Below are positions 26,324-35,558 of a stretch of DNA of 64,000 bases, piece after piece. Made by a program: the position numbers and the translations under genes. The stretch's first letter is position 1. The number at the start of each line of letters is the position of its first letter. The notes beneath the pieces are model-generated. The model searched no databases, was not told the DNA's origin, and saw nothing but the letters and a program-made list of their open reading frames with translations. This DNA comes from Agarivorans sp050870875 (GTDB lineage: Bacteria > Pseudomonadota > Gammaproteobacteria > Enterobacterales > Celerinatantimonadaceae), in the NCBI RefSeq assembly GCF_050870875.2, contig NZ_CP194041.2, positions 1,984,001 to 2,048,000 of the forward strand, in the 5' to 3' direction.

Positions 26324-28446
26324 TGGAAGCGGCAAACTTTAGTTTAAGCATCGAAGCGCAGCTTGGGCTGTTAAAAATTGATGTTCAAGGCGATAGCATG
26401 AATACCCTTAAAGCTGAGTTTGGCCCTCAGTTAGATGTCATCTTGGCTGAATTGGAAGGGCAAAGCCAGTTAAGAGCTTTGGTTATTTATAGTGGAAAAC
26501 CGGATTCTTTCATTGCTGGCGCTGATATTAGTATGCTTGACGCCTGCGCGACTGAGCAAGCCGCGCAGGCTCTCTCTCAGGCTGGCCATCAAGTATTCGC
26601 ACGTTTAGCTGGCTTACCTTTTCCGGTGATTGCGGCAATTCATGGTCCTTGTTTGGGAGGCGGTTTAGAGCTGGCGCTTGCTTGTGATTATCGTGTTTGT
26701 AGTACCGCAGAAAAAACTAACCTTGGCCTACCAGAAGTACAGCTAGGCTTGCTTCCTGGTGGTGGTGGTACTCAGCGTTTACCTAAATTAATTGGTTTAC
26801 AGCGGGCTTTGGAAATGATGTTAACCGGTAAGCAGCTTCGCCCTAAACAAGCCTTGAAAAGTGGATTGGTGGATGAAATTGTGCCGCAGAGCATTTTGCT
26901 GGAAGCGGCCAAGAAGTATGTGGGCAAGCCAAAACGGAGGCCGAAGGCTAAGTTGAGTTTGTTATCACGATTGTTGGAAGGTAATCCCTTGGGCCGTCAA
27001 TTGTTATTCTCGCAAGTGAGCAAACAAACCTTGAGTAAAACACGGGGCAATTATCCGGCACCGCCGCAGATTATCGCCTGTGTACGATCGAGTGTTGAGC
27101 AAGGCGCTGAGCGGGCTTATCAACAGGAAGCTGAACGTTTTGCAAGTTTAGTGATGAGCCCAGAATCGGCCGCTTTACGTCGTTTATTTTTTGCCGCCAA
27201 TGCGCTAAAGAAAGAGCAGCTGTTTGCTGGGGTTTCTCCCCATCCAGTTGAGCGAGTCGCGGTGCTAGGCGGCGGCTTAATGGGAGCCGGAATTGCCTTT
27301 GTCTCTGCCACTAAAGCTAAGGCTCAGGTTCGGATTAAAGATGTCAGTGAAAAAGGCGTGGCGGGGGCTTTAAATTATGCCTATCGATTGCTCGATAAAA
27401 AGCGGCGACGTCGCTTCATTAGTCATGCTCAATTGCAAAAACAAATGAGTGCGCTGAGTGGAACCACTGATTTTAGTGGTATGAGCAATGCTCAAATGGT
27501 TGTTGAGGCGGTATTTGAAGATTTGCCGTTGAAGCAGCAGATGGTTGCTGATATCGAGCAACATTGTCAGCCGAAGACTATTTTTGCCAGTAATACTTCA
27601 TCCTTACCGATTGCTCAAATCGCGGTAAATGCGGCTCGCCCAGCGCAGGTGATTGGTTTGCATTATTTCAGCCCGGTAGAAAAAATGCCCTTGGTCGAGA
27701 TTATTCCGCATCAAGGCACCAGCGAGCAAACCATTGTGGATACCTTGCAGTTTGCTCGTCAGCAGGGGAAAACGGCGATCGTGGTGAAAGATGTGGCAGG
27801 TTTTTATGTGAACCGTATTTTGGCCCCTTATATCAATGAAGCGGCCCGCTTGTTATTAGAGGGACAAGCGGTTGAACACATCGATAAGACTATGCTTGAT
27901 TATGGTTTTCCTGTGGGGCCGATGAGCTTGCTCGATGAAGTTGGGATTGATGTTGGCTCGAAGATTGCGCCGATCTTGGAAGCCGAATTTGGCGCTCGAT
28001 TTAAAGCCCCTGAGGCTTTTGCAAAATTGATTGAAGATAAGCGTTTAGGCAAGAAAAATGGCCGTGGCTTTTACTTATACAGCAAGCATCAAAAATCCAA
28101 AGCGAAACCGGTCGACCACGCGGTGTATAAGCTGCTTGGGGTGACGCCACAGCCGGCGATTGAAGCCTCACAGGTGAGTGAGCGTTGTGTTTATATGATG
28201 TTAAATGAAGCGGCTCGCTGTTTGGACGAAGGAGTGATCCGCAGTGCTCGCGACGGTGACTTAGGCGCCATATTTGGCATTGGATTTCCGCCTTTCTTAG
28301 GAGGGCCATTTCGCGCCATGGACCAGATCGGTATTACAAGATTAGTCGATCAGCTCAGAGCGATGGAAGCGAACTATGGGGAACGATTTAGGCCCTGTGA
28401 GTCTTTGCTGAAGATGGCAGAGCAAGAGTTACGCTATTATCCGTAA
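26323..28446 (+). CDS. fadJ: Fatty acid oxidation complex subunit alpha FadJ
   Basis: FadJ carries enoyl-CoA hydratase and 3-hydroxyacyl-CoA dehydrogenase activities. The 707-residue protein has an N-terminal crotonase domain (oxyanion segments SFIAGADISM and GPCLGGGLELALACDYR, with a Glu in GLPEVQLGLLPGGGG), an NAD-binding domain starting at VAVLGGGLMGAGIAF, the dehydrogenase motif GLHYFSPVEKMPLVEII, and two C-terminal helical domains. Length and partner distinguish it from FadB. In E. coli sixA follows fadJ; here an M16 peptidase gene has come between them. Confidence 0.96.
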   Translation: MEAANFSLSIEAQLGLLKIDVQGDSMNTLKAEFGPQLDVILAELEGQSQLRALVIYSGKPDSFIAGADISMLDACATEQAAQALSQAGHQVFARLAGLPFPVIAAIHGPCLGGGLELALACDYRVCSTAEKTNLGLPEVQLGLLPGGGGTQRLPKLIGLQRALEMMLTGKQLRPKQALKSGLVDEIVPQSILLEAAKKYVGKPKRRPKAKLSLLSRLLEGNPLGRQLLFSQVSKQTLSKTRGNYPAPPQIIACVRSSVEQGAERAYQQEAERFASLVMSPESAALRRLFFAANALKKEQLFAGVSPHPVERVAVLGGGLMGAGIAFVSATKAKAQVRIKDVSEKGVAGALNYAYRLLDKKRRRRFISHAQLQKQMSALSGTTDFSGMSNAQMVVEAVFEDLPLKQQMVADIEQHCQPKTIFASNTSSLPIAQIAVNAARPAQVIGLHYFSPVEKMPLVEIIPHQGTSEQTIVDTLQFARQQGKTAIVVKDVAGFYVNRILAPYINEAARLLLEGQAVEHIDKTMLDYGFPVGPMSLLDEVGIDVGSKIAPILEAEFGARFKAPEAFAKLIEDKRLGKKNGRGFYLYSKHQKSKAKPVDHAVYKLLGVTPQPAIEASQVSERCVYMMLNEAARCLDEGVIRSARDGDLGAIFGIGFPPFLGGPFRAMDQIGITRLVDQLRAMEANYGERFRPCESLLKMAEQELRYYP

Positions 28447-28455
28447 AGAGCGGTC

Positions 28456-28483
28456 CAGAGCCCAAGCGAAGGCTTGGGCTCTG
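28456..28483. terminator. Hairpin between convergent fadJ and M16 peptidase genes
   Basis: A perfect 12-pair stem (CAGAGCCCAAGC with GCTTGGGCTCTG) around GAAG lies between the two stop codons. Neither flank has a U tract, so it is a weak rho-independent terminator or an mRNA-end stabiliser serving both genes. Confidence 0.6.
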
Positions 28484-28500
28484 CAGCGTTTGGATTTCGC

Positions 28501-31290
28501 CTAGTTATAACTATACAACTTAGATGCTTGCTGAAATTTGACCCGACTGGTAATTGTATCACCGGTTTCTAAACGATGGGTATTCAGGGCATCCTGATTT
28601 TGATTTCCTCCACCATGACTATAAACCACCACCCGGTCACGCTTTTTACTCTTTAAGCTCATCATAAAGCGGACTAGATCCCGTCGTTCTAGTTTTTCAA
28701 TACAAGCGGCCGCTGCTTGGCGCTGATTAAAGCTGAGATCTTTATTACCAATGCTGACCCAAAAGCGCTGGGCGCGGGTGCGCATGTTACTTTCCCGCTC
28801 TAGTATTTGAGCAATTAAACCCTGTTTACTATGACGCCATTGGGCATCACTTAGTTCAAACATCAGTACAGGGAAATTATCGAGAAAATCGTTGATGGCA
28901 TCAAGCAAGGTTTGTGGGCGGCCATGCGGGGATTGCACATAAAAAATAATCCCAGGGTGGCGATTTAGGGGAAGATTACCGGTGCCAACGATGTAGCCCA
29001 ATTGCTGTTTGGTTCGTAATTCGTTGAAGAAGGTAGAAGTCATTATATGATTACTGAGGGTATATAGGGCGATATTTTCAGAGCTTAGATCATCACTTTG
29101 GTAATAAATCATTAAGGCAGAGTCACTTTGTTGGCAATCAACCTCATATAGCAGTGTACCTTGACCTTGAATACTAATCAGTTTTCGCGGTGTTTCTTTT
29201 GAGGGGATGGTATTTGGAGAAACCTCTTGTAGGATAAATGTGCCTAACTCAAGGATTTCTGATTGCGGCCAATTTCCATAGGCAAGCATTTCGATATGAA
29301 TGTTTTGGTAGAGCGTTTTCACAAAATCAGGCAAGTGTTCTAACTCGACGTCGTTGAGTGCAGCTAATAATTCGCTGGGTGGCGGATTGTTTGGTTGTAG
29401 TAAAGATGTGAGCTGACTGAACAGTTGTGAGATTGGTTTTATTTGAGTTTGATTTTGCCAATGCTTACGCAATTGCTGTTTAATGATGTCAAAACGGGCG
29501 CGTTCAAAGTGACCAAACTTGCGATTATTTAAGATCATTTTAAGCAATAGAATTTGTTTATCGCTGAAACCGGATAAATGTAAAGTATAGCCCCCCTGAT
29601 GAGCATAAAGCTGATAAGACATTCCAGCTATCTCTGCTTGATAAGTCATTTCGCTGAGATGATCGAGCATCAACTCAACCATCAGCCGAGTACAAACAAT
29701 ATTTCGAACCGAGGCGACAGCATAACTAGAGTCAACCGATAAATAGAGATGGCCCTTAGGCACTTTAAACTCGGGTTCATTGCTGAACCATAAACGAAAA
29801 CCAGCTTGATCGATTAACAGTTGTGGTTTTGCTTCGTGACCATCAACTTTGGTGAGTGGGGCCTTATTGTAGCTGAGAAAAGGGTTGCTGCTGGGGAGTT
29901 GCAAACCATTCAGTAATTTTGGGCTAGTCCAGCGCGCTAAACGCTCAGCTTCGATGCTTTTGACTGCATAAGGGGTGAAGTACCATTTTGCTACTTTGTC
30001 ACATTGTTGATTGGGGGATACCACATTGATCCGCATATTGTGTGGTTCTAATTTACTTAGGCAGTGCTTGATTAAATCGTGATCATAAGACTCCATAGCA
30101 TAGTCTGCGTATATCACGTCTTCTGCGGGGTAGTGCTGGAGATTAATTGCAAGATGTGAGACGAAGTCGATTGCTCTCGATTTTTCTTGATATAAAAAAG
30201 CACGTTCAAAAACTTGTTGTTTTTCTTGATAGCGCCAAGCTTGCAAACCTTGTTGGTTGATGAGCTTTATATAACTAAAAGTGGCATCAATAATTTGATC
30301 AATACATTCGACACCTTGATCGGTCAGACTATAGCTAATCGAAAAATCTTTAAAATTATGACCGCTAATCCCCCCACCTGCTGCCATCGAATTAATTAGG
30401 CCTGCGTGACGTAATAAGGCCACTAAGCTGCCAGGTCCTTCATAGCCGAGTAAATGGGCGATATAGGTGAGCGGTTTAGTGCGATAGAACTTATCCATAT
30501 TGCTAAAAGCAAAACTTAAGCTTAATTTTTTTACTTCTTTGACTGCTTGAATATGGCTTTCTATGCCGAGTTGTTCAGCCAAATATAAAGGGGGGAAGCT
30601 CAGTGGTGAGACATTTAAGCGTTGGATTGGACTAAATAATTGTTCTACGTAAAGTTCCAGGGTATCTAAAGTTTGAGGGCTAATTAATGCAAGAGTCATT
30701 AAATCGGCGGAATAGTGGCTTTGATAAAAGTTAATTAAATCATCGCGAATCGAAGACTCGGCATTGTCGCTTAAGGTGTCAAGGTTACCTACCGAGAATT
30801 GACTAAAGGGGTGCGCTGGATTAACCGTTTCTTTGTGTACTTGGTAAATTCGACGTACATCATCTTTGAGTTTGAGCTGGTATTCAGAATTTACCGCCTG
30901 GCGTTCTCGCTCCACTAAATCGGGATTAAAACAGGGGCAAATGAAAAATTGACTAAAGCGGTCTAATGCTTCATCGAACCATTGATGTTCAATATCGAAA
31001 TAGTAGTTAGTATGTTCGGTCCCTGTCCATGCGTTGTTGCTGCCACCATGACGATTAATGAAATTTTGATATTCGCCAGCCACAGGGTAAGAATCCGTAC
31101 CCAAAAATAACATATGTTCGAGGAAGTGCGCCAAGCCCTCTCGTCCCTTTGGATCGTTAAAATGACCAATGTTTACCGCCAGAGAAGCGGCTGACTTTTG
31201 CACGCTTTCATCTTGAATTAACAGCACCTTAAGACCATTGTCGAGGGTGATTGAACGATAATTTTTCGGATCATTGGGGCTGATACGCAA
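28501..31290 (-). CDS. M16A zinc peptidase (insulysin/pitrilysin family), cytosolic
   Basis: A 929-residue metallopeptidase with the inverted zinc motif HFLEH (in GLAHFLEHMLFLGTDSYP, near residue 58) and the downstream Glu-containing NSEYQLKLKDD segment. Middle and C-terminal M16 domains include the RTKQQLGYIVGTG signature of the insulysin group. Unlike E. coli pitrilysin (Ptr) there is no signal peptide: the protein starts MRISPNDPKNYRSITLDNGL. It is therefore predicted to degrade peptides in the cytoplasm. Neighbouring sixA is divergent. Related marine bacteria carry such a gene close to fadIJ. Confidence 0.9.
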   Translation of the reverse strand: MRISPNDPKNYRSITLDNGLKVLLIQDESVQKSAASLAVNIGHFNDPKGREGLAHFLEHMLFLGTDSYPVAGEYQNFINRHGGSNNAWTGTEHTNYYFDIEHQWFDEALDRFSQFFICPCFNPDLVERERQAVNSEYQLKLKDDVRRIYQVHKETVNPAHPFSQFSVGNLDTLSDNAESSIRDDLINFYQSHYSADLMTLALISPQTLDTLELYVEQLFSPIQRLNVSPLSFPPLYLAEQLGIESHIQAVKEVKKLSLSFAFSNMDKFYRTKPLTYIAHLLGYEGPGSLVALLRHAGLINSMAAGGGISGHNFKDFSISYSLTDQGVECIDQIIDATFSYIKLINQQGLQAWRYQEKQQVFERAFLYQEKSRAIDFVSHLAINLQHYPAEDVIYADYAMESYDHDLIKHCLSKLEPHNMRINVVSPNQQCDKVAKWYFTPYAVKSIEAERLARWTSPKLLNGLQLPSSNPFLSYNKAPLTKVDGHEAKPQLLIDQAGFRLWFSNEPEFKVPKGHLYLSVDSSYAVASVRNIVCTRLMVELMLDHLSEMTYQAEIAGMSYQLYAHQGGYTLHLSGFSDKQILLLKMILNNRKFGHFERARFDIIKQQLRKHWQNQTQIKPISQLFSQLTSLLQPNNPPPSELLAALNDVELEHLPDFVKTLYQNIHIEMLAYGNWPQSEILELGTFILQEVSPNTIPSKETPRKLISIQGQGTLLYEVDCQQSDSALMIYYQSDDLSSENIALYTLSNHIMTSTFFNELRTKQQLGYIVGTGNLPLNRHPGIIFYVQSPHGRPQTLLDAINDFLDNFPVLMFELSDAQWRHSKQGLIAQILERESNMRTRAQRFWVSIGNKDLSFNQRQAAAACIEKLERRDLVRFMMSLKSKKRDRVVVYSHGGGNQNQDALNTHRLETGDTITSRVKFQQASKLYSYN

Positions 31291-31446
31291 GGCAAGTGTC
31301 CTTGTTGAAGTGAGTCATATGATTATCAGTCTCTTGCGAGGAGCTTGCAAACTCTGATGGATGTTTTGTGGCATTTCAATTAAATTAGCAGCCGAAGAAT
31401 CAAATATACGCGTTTATTCACCCTTATTAAAAAGAAGAATCATTCT

Positions 31447-31911
31447 ATGCAAGTTTTTATTATGCGCCATGGCGAAGCAGAGATGTTTGCTAACACGGAC
31501 AGCGAACGGGCGCTTAATCAAGCAGGCTTACAAGAAGTTGGCAAAATGGCGGCGTACCTAGCACCTAAACTGACCAAGCTTGACTATGTCTTGCTCAGTC
31601 CTTATTTGCGTGCGCAACAAACATGGCAGTGTTTGGCTGAATACTTACCTGAGCCATCTAGATTAATTGAAATGGAAGAGTTGACGCCTTCAGGAGATGA
31701 AGCGGCAGTGATTGGTTTAATTCATGAGCTCGGGATTGAACAACCGACAGCAACCGTGCTTGTCGTATCACATTTACCCTTGGTGGGTTATCTGGTGGGG
31801 GGGCTGGCTGCGGAAGCTGGTGCACCTTTGTTTAGTACCGCGGCCGTGGCTGAATTGAGCCTTACGGATTGTCATGATTTAGTTTCCTTACAACATCCAA
31901 TTAGCTTGTGA
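31447..31911 (+). CDS. sixA: Phosphohistidine phosphatase SixA
   Basis: SixA is a small histidine phosphatase known to act on phosphohistidine in the ArcB HPt domain and in the nitrogen PTS. The 154-residue protein opens with MQVFIMRHGEAE, with catalytic His8 in the RHG motif, and has the second histidine segment VSHLPLVGYL. The synteny (fadI-fadJ-sixA) supports the symbol. The ATG at 31447 is preceded by an A-rich stretch without a strong Shine-Dalgarno sequence. Confidence 0.93.
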   Translation: MQVFIMRHGEAEMFANTDSERALNQAGLQEVGKMAAYLAPKLTKLDYVLLSPYLRAQQTWQCLAEYLPEPSRLIEMEELTPSGDEAAVIGLIHELGIEQPTATVLVVSHLPLVGYLVGGLAAEAGAPLFSTAAVAELSLTDCHDLVSLQHPISL

Positions 31912-32097
31912 TATTCGGTTTTATATACTCCGTCAGTGTTGTTTGACCAGTTTATTGTTTAAAATCACAAAGGTTCCTAGTTTTTTGTACTTTTGGGATC
32001 TGGCTCGCGGAACCATTAATTAAGCTGCGAAAGTCTTAGAACAAGCTAAACTCTACTTGTATCATGATTGTGTTGAAACAAGTAGTGGACGCCTCAA

Positions 32098-32307
32098 ATG
32101 AAAATATTTTCACGTTATTCGCCAGTTAAAATAGCTCGTTATGTTAAAGCATTTTTTAAAGGACGCTTGTATATCCGAGGACGCGGAGCTTATCAATTTC
32201 AAAATGGCAAGTTAGCCACACTACCGAATTATAAAACAGGCAAGCATCGGCAAACCGTGGCTGAAGTCAATCAACAAATTGATGACTTCAGAAAAAAAGC
32301 GGCTTAA
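32098..32307 (+). CDS. Small basic protein, function unknown
   Basis: A 69-residue ORF between sixA and smrB. I do not recognise a named family. The product is basic and soluble, with an aromatic/glycine-rich core (FFKGRLYIRGRGAYQFQNGK) and a C-terminal amphipathic helix (TVAEVNQQIDDFRKKAA). Codon use and composition look like a real gene, and a strong terminator follows its stop, which argues that the ORF is transcribed. The upstream ribosome site is weak. A structural or nucleic-acid-binding role would fit the charge but is a guess. Confidence 0.7.
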   Translation: MKIFSRYSPVKIARYVKAFFKGRLYIRGRGAYQFQNGKLATLPNYKTGKHRQTVAEVNQQIDDFRKKAA

Positions 32308-32323
32308 AGCCGATCTGTATTTG

Positions 32324-32357
32324 ATGAAAAAACCACTCTAAAGAGTGGTTTTTTCAT
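32324..32357. terminator. Bidirectional terminator before the smrB stop
   Basis: A perfect 16-pair palindrome (ATGAAAAAACCACTCT, loop AA, complement) with A and T tracts lies between the small ORF at 32098 and the convergent smrB, and includes the last codons of smrB. It is a strong two-way rho-independent terminator. Confidence 0.9.
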
Positions 32358-32877
32358 ATCCGGACTGAACCAATATGAGTAAGGCACTGGAGCCGCCGTG
32401 GTCTTTCGGCGCTTGATGAAAGGCTAATACCGCAGGATGCTGAGCAAGCCACTGAGGCACCTTGGTTTTCAGTATCTGTTGTCCATGACCATGCATTACC
32501 GAGGCAACATGGTAATGTTGTTGTTGGCATTCCACCAGCAGAGCGGCGATTTCTTGTTTGGCCTGACGCTGTGTGAGTCCGTGTAAATCTAACAAAATTT
32601 CAGGTTCGTAATCGCCCCGGCGTAATTTTTTTAGCTCATAGGGATCACAATCTGTACTTTGCCAGCGCATTGGTCCTTCATCGGGCAGTAGCGGATGGTA
32701 TTCATCAGAAAAGAAGAATTGCGCATTATTTAACAGAGCGCGTTGCTGTTTTTCCCTTTGTTGGCTTTTTTGCTTGATTCGTGTGGGCTCAAGACTTATT
32801 TTATCTTGTTTTATCTGGCGAACCCCTTTGAGGGCTTCCTTGAAGGCTAAAAAATCTTCGTCAGTTGGTTTTTTCAT
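32338..32877 (-). CDS. smrB: Ribosome rescue endonuclease SmrB
   Basis: SmrB cleaves mRNA at collided ribosomes so that stalled translation can be rescued. The 179-residue product has a basic N-terminal extension (residues 1-60, QKSQQREKQQR) and a C-terminal Smr domain (about 88-170) with the active-site motifs LDLHGLT and MHGHGQQILK. It is divergent from prmB, as in E. coli. The family start MKKPTDEDFLAFKEAL agrees with the ATG chosen. Confidence 0.94.
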   Translation of the reverse strand: MKKPTDEDFLAFKEALKGVRQIKQDKISLEPTRIKQKSQQREKQQRALLNNAQFFFSDEYHPLLPDEGPMRWQSTDCDPYELKKLRRGDYEPEILLDLHGLTQRQAKQEIAALLVECQQQHYHVASVMHGHGQQILKTKVPQWLAQHPAVLAFHQAPKDHGGSSALLILVQSGYEKTTL

Positions 32878-32939
32878 TTATTAATATCAGTTGTGCCTGA
32901 AGCCATTTATGGGTGATTGTACTTAATCTGGAGGCCAAA

Positions 32940-33863
32940 TTGGAAAAGATATTTATCGAAGAAGCAATCGATGACTTACACACTATTCAAGATATGATCC
33001 GCTGGGCGGTGAGTCGATTTAATGCTTCAGGCGTTTTCTATGGTCATGGAACAGATAATGCGTGGGATGAAGCTGTGCAATTGGTGTTACCAAGCCTTCA
33101 CTTACCCTTAGATGTTGATCCCGAAGTGCGACATGCTCGATTGACTCGTCAAGAACGTGGCCTGCTGGTGGAATTAGTGGTGAAGCGAGTTCAAGAGCGT
33201 TTACCCGTTGCTTATTTAACCAACAAAGCATGGTTTGCTGGACTTGAGTTTTATGTGGATGAGCGGGTATTAGTGCCTCGCTCGCCCTTTGCTGAATTGA
33301 TTGAGACTCAATTTTCTCCTTGGTTAATTGAGTCTCCGCAGCGAATTTTGGACTTGTGTACGGGGAGTGGCTGTATTGCGATTGGTTGTGCTTATGCCTT
33401 TGCAGAGGCAGAAGTCGATGCAGTGGATATATCTGAAGATGCGCTTGCAGTTGCAGAAATTAATATTCAAAACCATGGATTAGAGCAGCAAGTTACGCCA
33501 ATCTTGTCGGATGGTTTTAAGGCACTACAAGGCTTAACTTATGATTTGATTGTGAGTAACCCGCCTTATGTTGACGCCGAAGATATGGGCAATTTGCCTG
33601 AAGAGTTTAAACATGAGCCCGAGTTAGGCTTAGCTTCTGGGTTTGATGGTTTACAATTAACCAAACAAATCTTGGCTGAAGCTGCAGCACATTTAAACCC
33701 GAACGGCTTATTGATTGTTGAGATCGGTAATAGCCAAGTTCATATGCAGCAGCAATTCCCAGAAGTTCCTTTTACTTGGATCGAATTTAGTAATGGCGGG
33801 CATGGGGTTTTCATTATTAGTCGTGAGCAATTGTTAGACTGCGGCTCGCTATTTAAACAGTAA
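32940..33863 (+). CDS. prmB: Ribosomal protein L3 N5-glutamine methyltransferase PrmB
   Basis: PrmB methylates a glutamine of ribosomal protein L3 using S-adenosylmethionine. The 307-residue product has motif I LDLCTGSGCIAIGCA and the catalytic NPPY in VSNPPYVDAEDM. The open frame begins with a GTG at 32913, but homology (EKIFIEEAIDDLHTIQDM) and a GGAGG site eight bases ahead point to an unusual TTG start at 32940. It is followed after 11 bases by aroC, and the pair is very likely one transcript. Confidence 0.93.
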   Translation: MEKIFIEEAIDDLHTIQDMIRWAVSRFNASGVFYGHGTDNAWDEAVQLVLPSLHLPLDVDPEVRHARLTRQERGLLVELVVKRVQERLPVAYLTNKAWFAGLEFYVDERVLVPRSPFAELIETQFSPWLIESPQRILDLCTGSGCIAIGCAYAFAEAEVDAVDISEDALAVAEINIQNHGLEQQVTPILSDGFKALQGLTYDLIVSNPPYVDAEDMGNLPEEFKHEPELGLASGFDGLQLTKQILAEAAAHLNPNGLLIVEIGNSQVHMQQQFPEVPFTWIEFSNGGHGVFIISREQLLDCGSLFKQ

Positions 33864-33874
33864 GGATAGAGTGA

Positions 33875-34963
33875 ATGGCAGGAAATAGCATCGGCCAACT
33901 TTTTAGGGTGACGACTTTTGGTGAAAGTCATGGTGCAGCATTGGGCTGTATTATTGACGGTTGTCCTCCAGGCTTAGAAATCAGTGAAGCGATTATTCAG
34001 CAAGATCTGGATCGTCGTAAACCAGGTACCTCTCGTTACACCACCCAACGTCGTGAAGCGGATCAAGTAAAGATATTAGCAGGTGTTTTTGAAGGCAAAA
34101 CTACTGGTACTTCAATTGGTTTAATGATTGAAAATACCGATCAGCGTTCGAAAGATTATTCGAACATTAAAGATATGTTTCGACCGGGGCATGCCGATTA
34201 TACCTACCATCAAAAATATGGTACTCGTGATTATCGGGGTGGTGGTCGTTCTTCGGCACGAGAAACTGCAATGCGGGTTGCTGCTGGGGTGATTGCGAAA
34301 CAATATCTTAAGCAACAGTTTGGCGTGGAAATCCATGCTTACTTGAGCGAATTGGGTCCAATTAAAGCCGAAATTATTGATTTTGAACAAATCGAGCAAA
34401 ATCCATTTTTCTTTCCCGATGTGAGTAAGCTCGATCAATTAGATGAGTTTATGCGAGACCTTAAAAAAGAAGGTAATTCTATTGGCGCCCGTTTAAGTGT
34501 GGTGGCTACGCAAGTACCTGTAGGACTTGGTGAACCCGTGTTTGATCGATTGGATGCCGATATTGCGCATGCATTAATGGGCATTAATGCGGTTAAAGCG
34601 GTAGAAATTGGTGATGGTTTTGCCGTCGTCAATCAAAGAGGCAGCGAACATCGAGATGAAATGACTCCCGAGGGCTTCAGTTCGAATCATGCTGGCGGAA
34701 TTCTGGGGGGGATATCTTCGGGTCAAGATGTGATCGCCCATATTGCGTTAAAACCAACCTCCAGCATTACCGTTCCGGGTAAAACTATTGATAAATATGG
34801 TCAGCCGATCGAAGTTGTCACCAAGGGGCGTCATGATCCTTGTGTGGGGATCCGTGCAGTGCCAATTGCCGAAGCGATGTTAGCGATTGTATTAATGGAT
34901 CATTGCTTGCGTCAAAGAGGGCAAAATGGCACGGTAAACACCGAAACGCCCATTTTGCGCTAA
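33875..34963 (+). CDS. aroC: Chorismate synthase
   Basis: AroC makes chorismate from EPSP with reduced FMN as cofactor, the branch point to aromatic amino acids, folate and quinones. The 362-residue product matches the family throughout: GESHGAALGCIIDGCPPGL near the N-terminus, RPGHADYTYHQKYG, RGGGRSSARETAMRVAAG and the C-terminal GRHDPCVGIRAVPIAEAM. It lies between prmB and epmC, as in E. coli, with a terminator behind it. Confidence 0.98.
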   Translation: MAGNSIGQLFRVTTFGESHGAALGCIIDGCPPGLEISEAIIQQDLDRRKPGTSRYTTQRREADQVKILAGVFEGKTTGTSIGLMIENTDQRSKDYSNIKDMFRPGHADYTYHQKYGTRDYRGGGRSSARETAMRVAAGVIAKQYLKQQFGVEIHAYLSELGPIKAEIIDFEQIEQNPFFFPDVSKLDQLDEFMRDLKKEGNSIGARLSVVATQVPVGLGEPVFDRLDADIAHALMGINAVKAVEIGDGFAVVNQRGSEHRDEMTPEGFSSNHAGGILGGISSGQDVIAHIALKPTSSITVPGKTIDKYGQPIEVVTKGRHDPCVGIRAVPIAEAMLAIVLMDHCLRQRGQNGTVNTETPILR

Positions 34964-34985
34964 GTTAAATTTTGACGCGATATAG

Positions 34986-35012
34986 AGCCCTTAAGTTATC
35001 GACTTAGGGGCT
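34986..35012 (+). terminator. Terminator after aroC
   Basis: An 11-pair stem with one mismatch (AGCCCTTAAGT with ACTTAGGGGCT, loop TATCG) is followed by TTATTTTG. It lies 23 bases after the aroC stop and separates aroC from epmC. Confidence 0.75.
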
Positions 35013-35041
35013 TTATTTTGCCTAAACTGAGAGGCTCAGTG

Positions 35042-35545
35042 ATGATTCTTGATGATGTCGAACAGTTGATTGGTTTGTTTAATCAAACTTTTGTGTCTTT
35101 TAATACGATTTTGGTCGAAGGCGACGAAGAACCAATTTACTTACCCGCCGATCAACGCTTTAGTCAACATCGGGTGGTATTTGCGCATGGCTTTTACGCC
35201 AGTGCCTTACACGAAATTGCTCACTGGTGTATTGCTGGTAATGCTCGACGTCAACTGGAAGATTATGGTTACTGGTATCATCCTGATGGTCGTGATCAAT
35301 CGTTGCAGCAAAAGTTTGAACGAGTTGAGGTAAAACCACAAGCTATCGAATGTGCATTTTCTAAAGTGGCGGGTCGTACTTTTCAAGTGAGTGTAGACAA
35401 CTTATCGGGTTATCAAAGCGATCGGCAAGCTTTTAGCCAAGCGGTACAGCAGCAGTTTTTAGATTTTCAAAAACAAGGTTTTCCATCTCGTGCTCAACAG
35501 TTTATTGAGGCTTTAGCAAAGCTACGAGCATCATTAAGCGGGTAA
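35042..35545 (+). CDS. epmC: Elongation factor P hydroxylase EpmC
   Basis: EpmC (YfcM) hydroxylates the beta-lysylated lysine of elongation factor P, finishing the modification begun by EpmA and EpmB, which are not in the window. The 167-residue protein carries the metal-binding HEIAH motif (SALHEIAHWCIAG), and conserved YGYWYHPDGRD and VKPQAIECAFS segments. The open frame starts at 35018, inside the terminator region; the ATG at 35042 with GAGAGG upstream fits better. It sits in the aroC-epmC-yfcL neighbourhood shared with E. coli. Confidence 0.92.
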   Translation: MILDDVEQLIGLFNQTFVSFNTILVEGDEEPIYLPADQRFSQHRVVFAHGFYASALHEIAHWCIAGNARRQLEDYGYWYHPDGRDQSLQQKFERVEVKPQAIECAFSKVAGRTFQVSVDNLSGYQSDRQAFSQAVQQQFLDFQKQGFPSRAQQFIEALAKLRASLSG

Positions 35546-35558
35546 CTCTGAGGGACTC

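Noticed and set aside
31361..31561. 66-residue frame overlapping sixA
   Set aside because: It runs out of frame through the sixA start and has no coding likeness.
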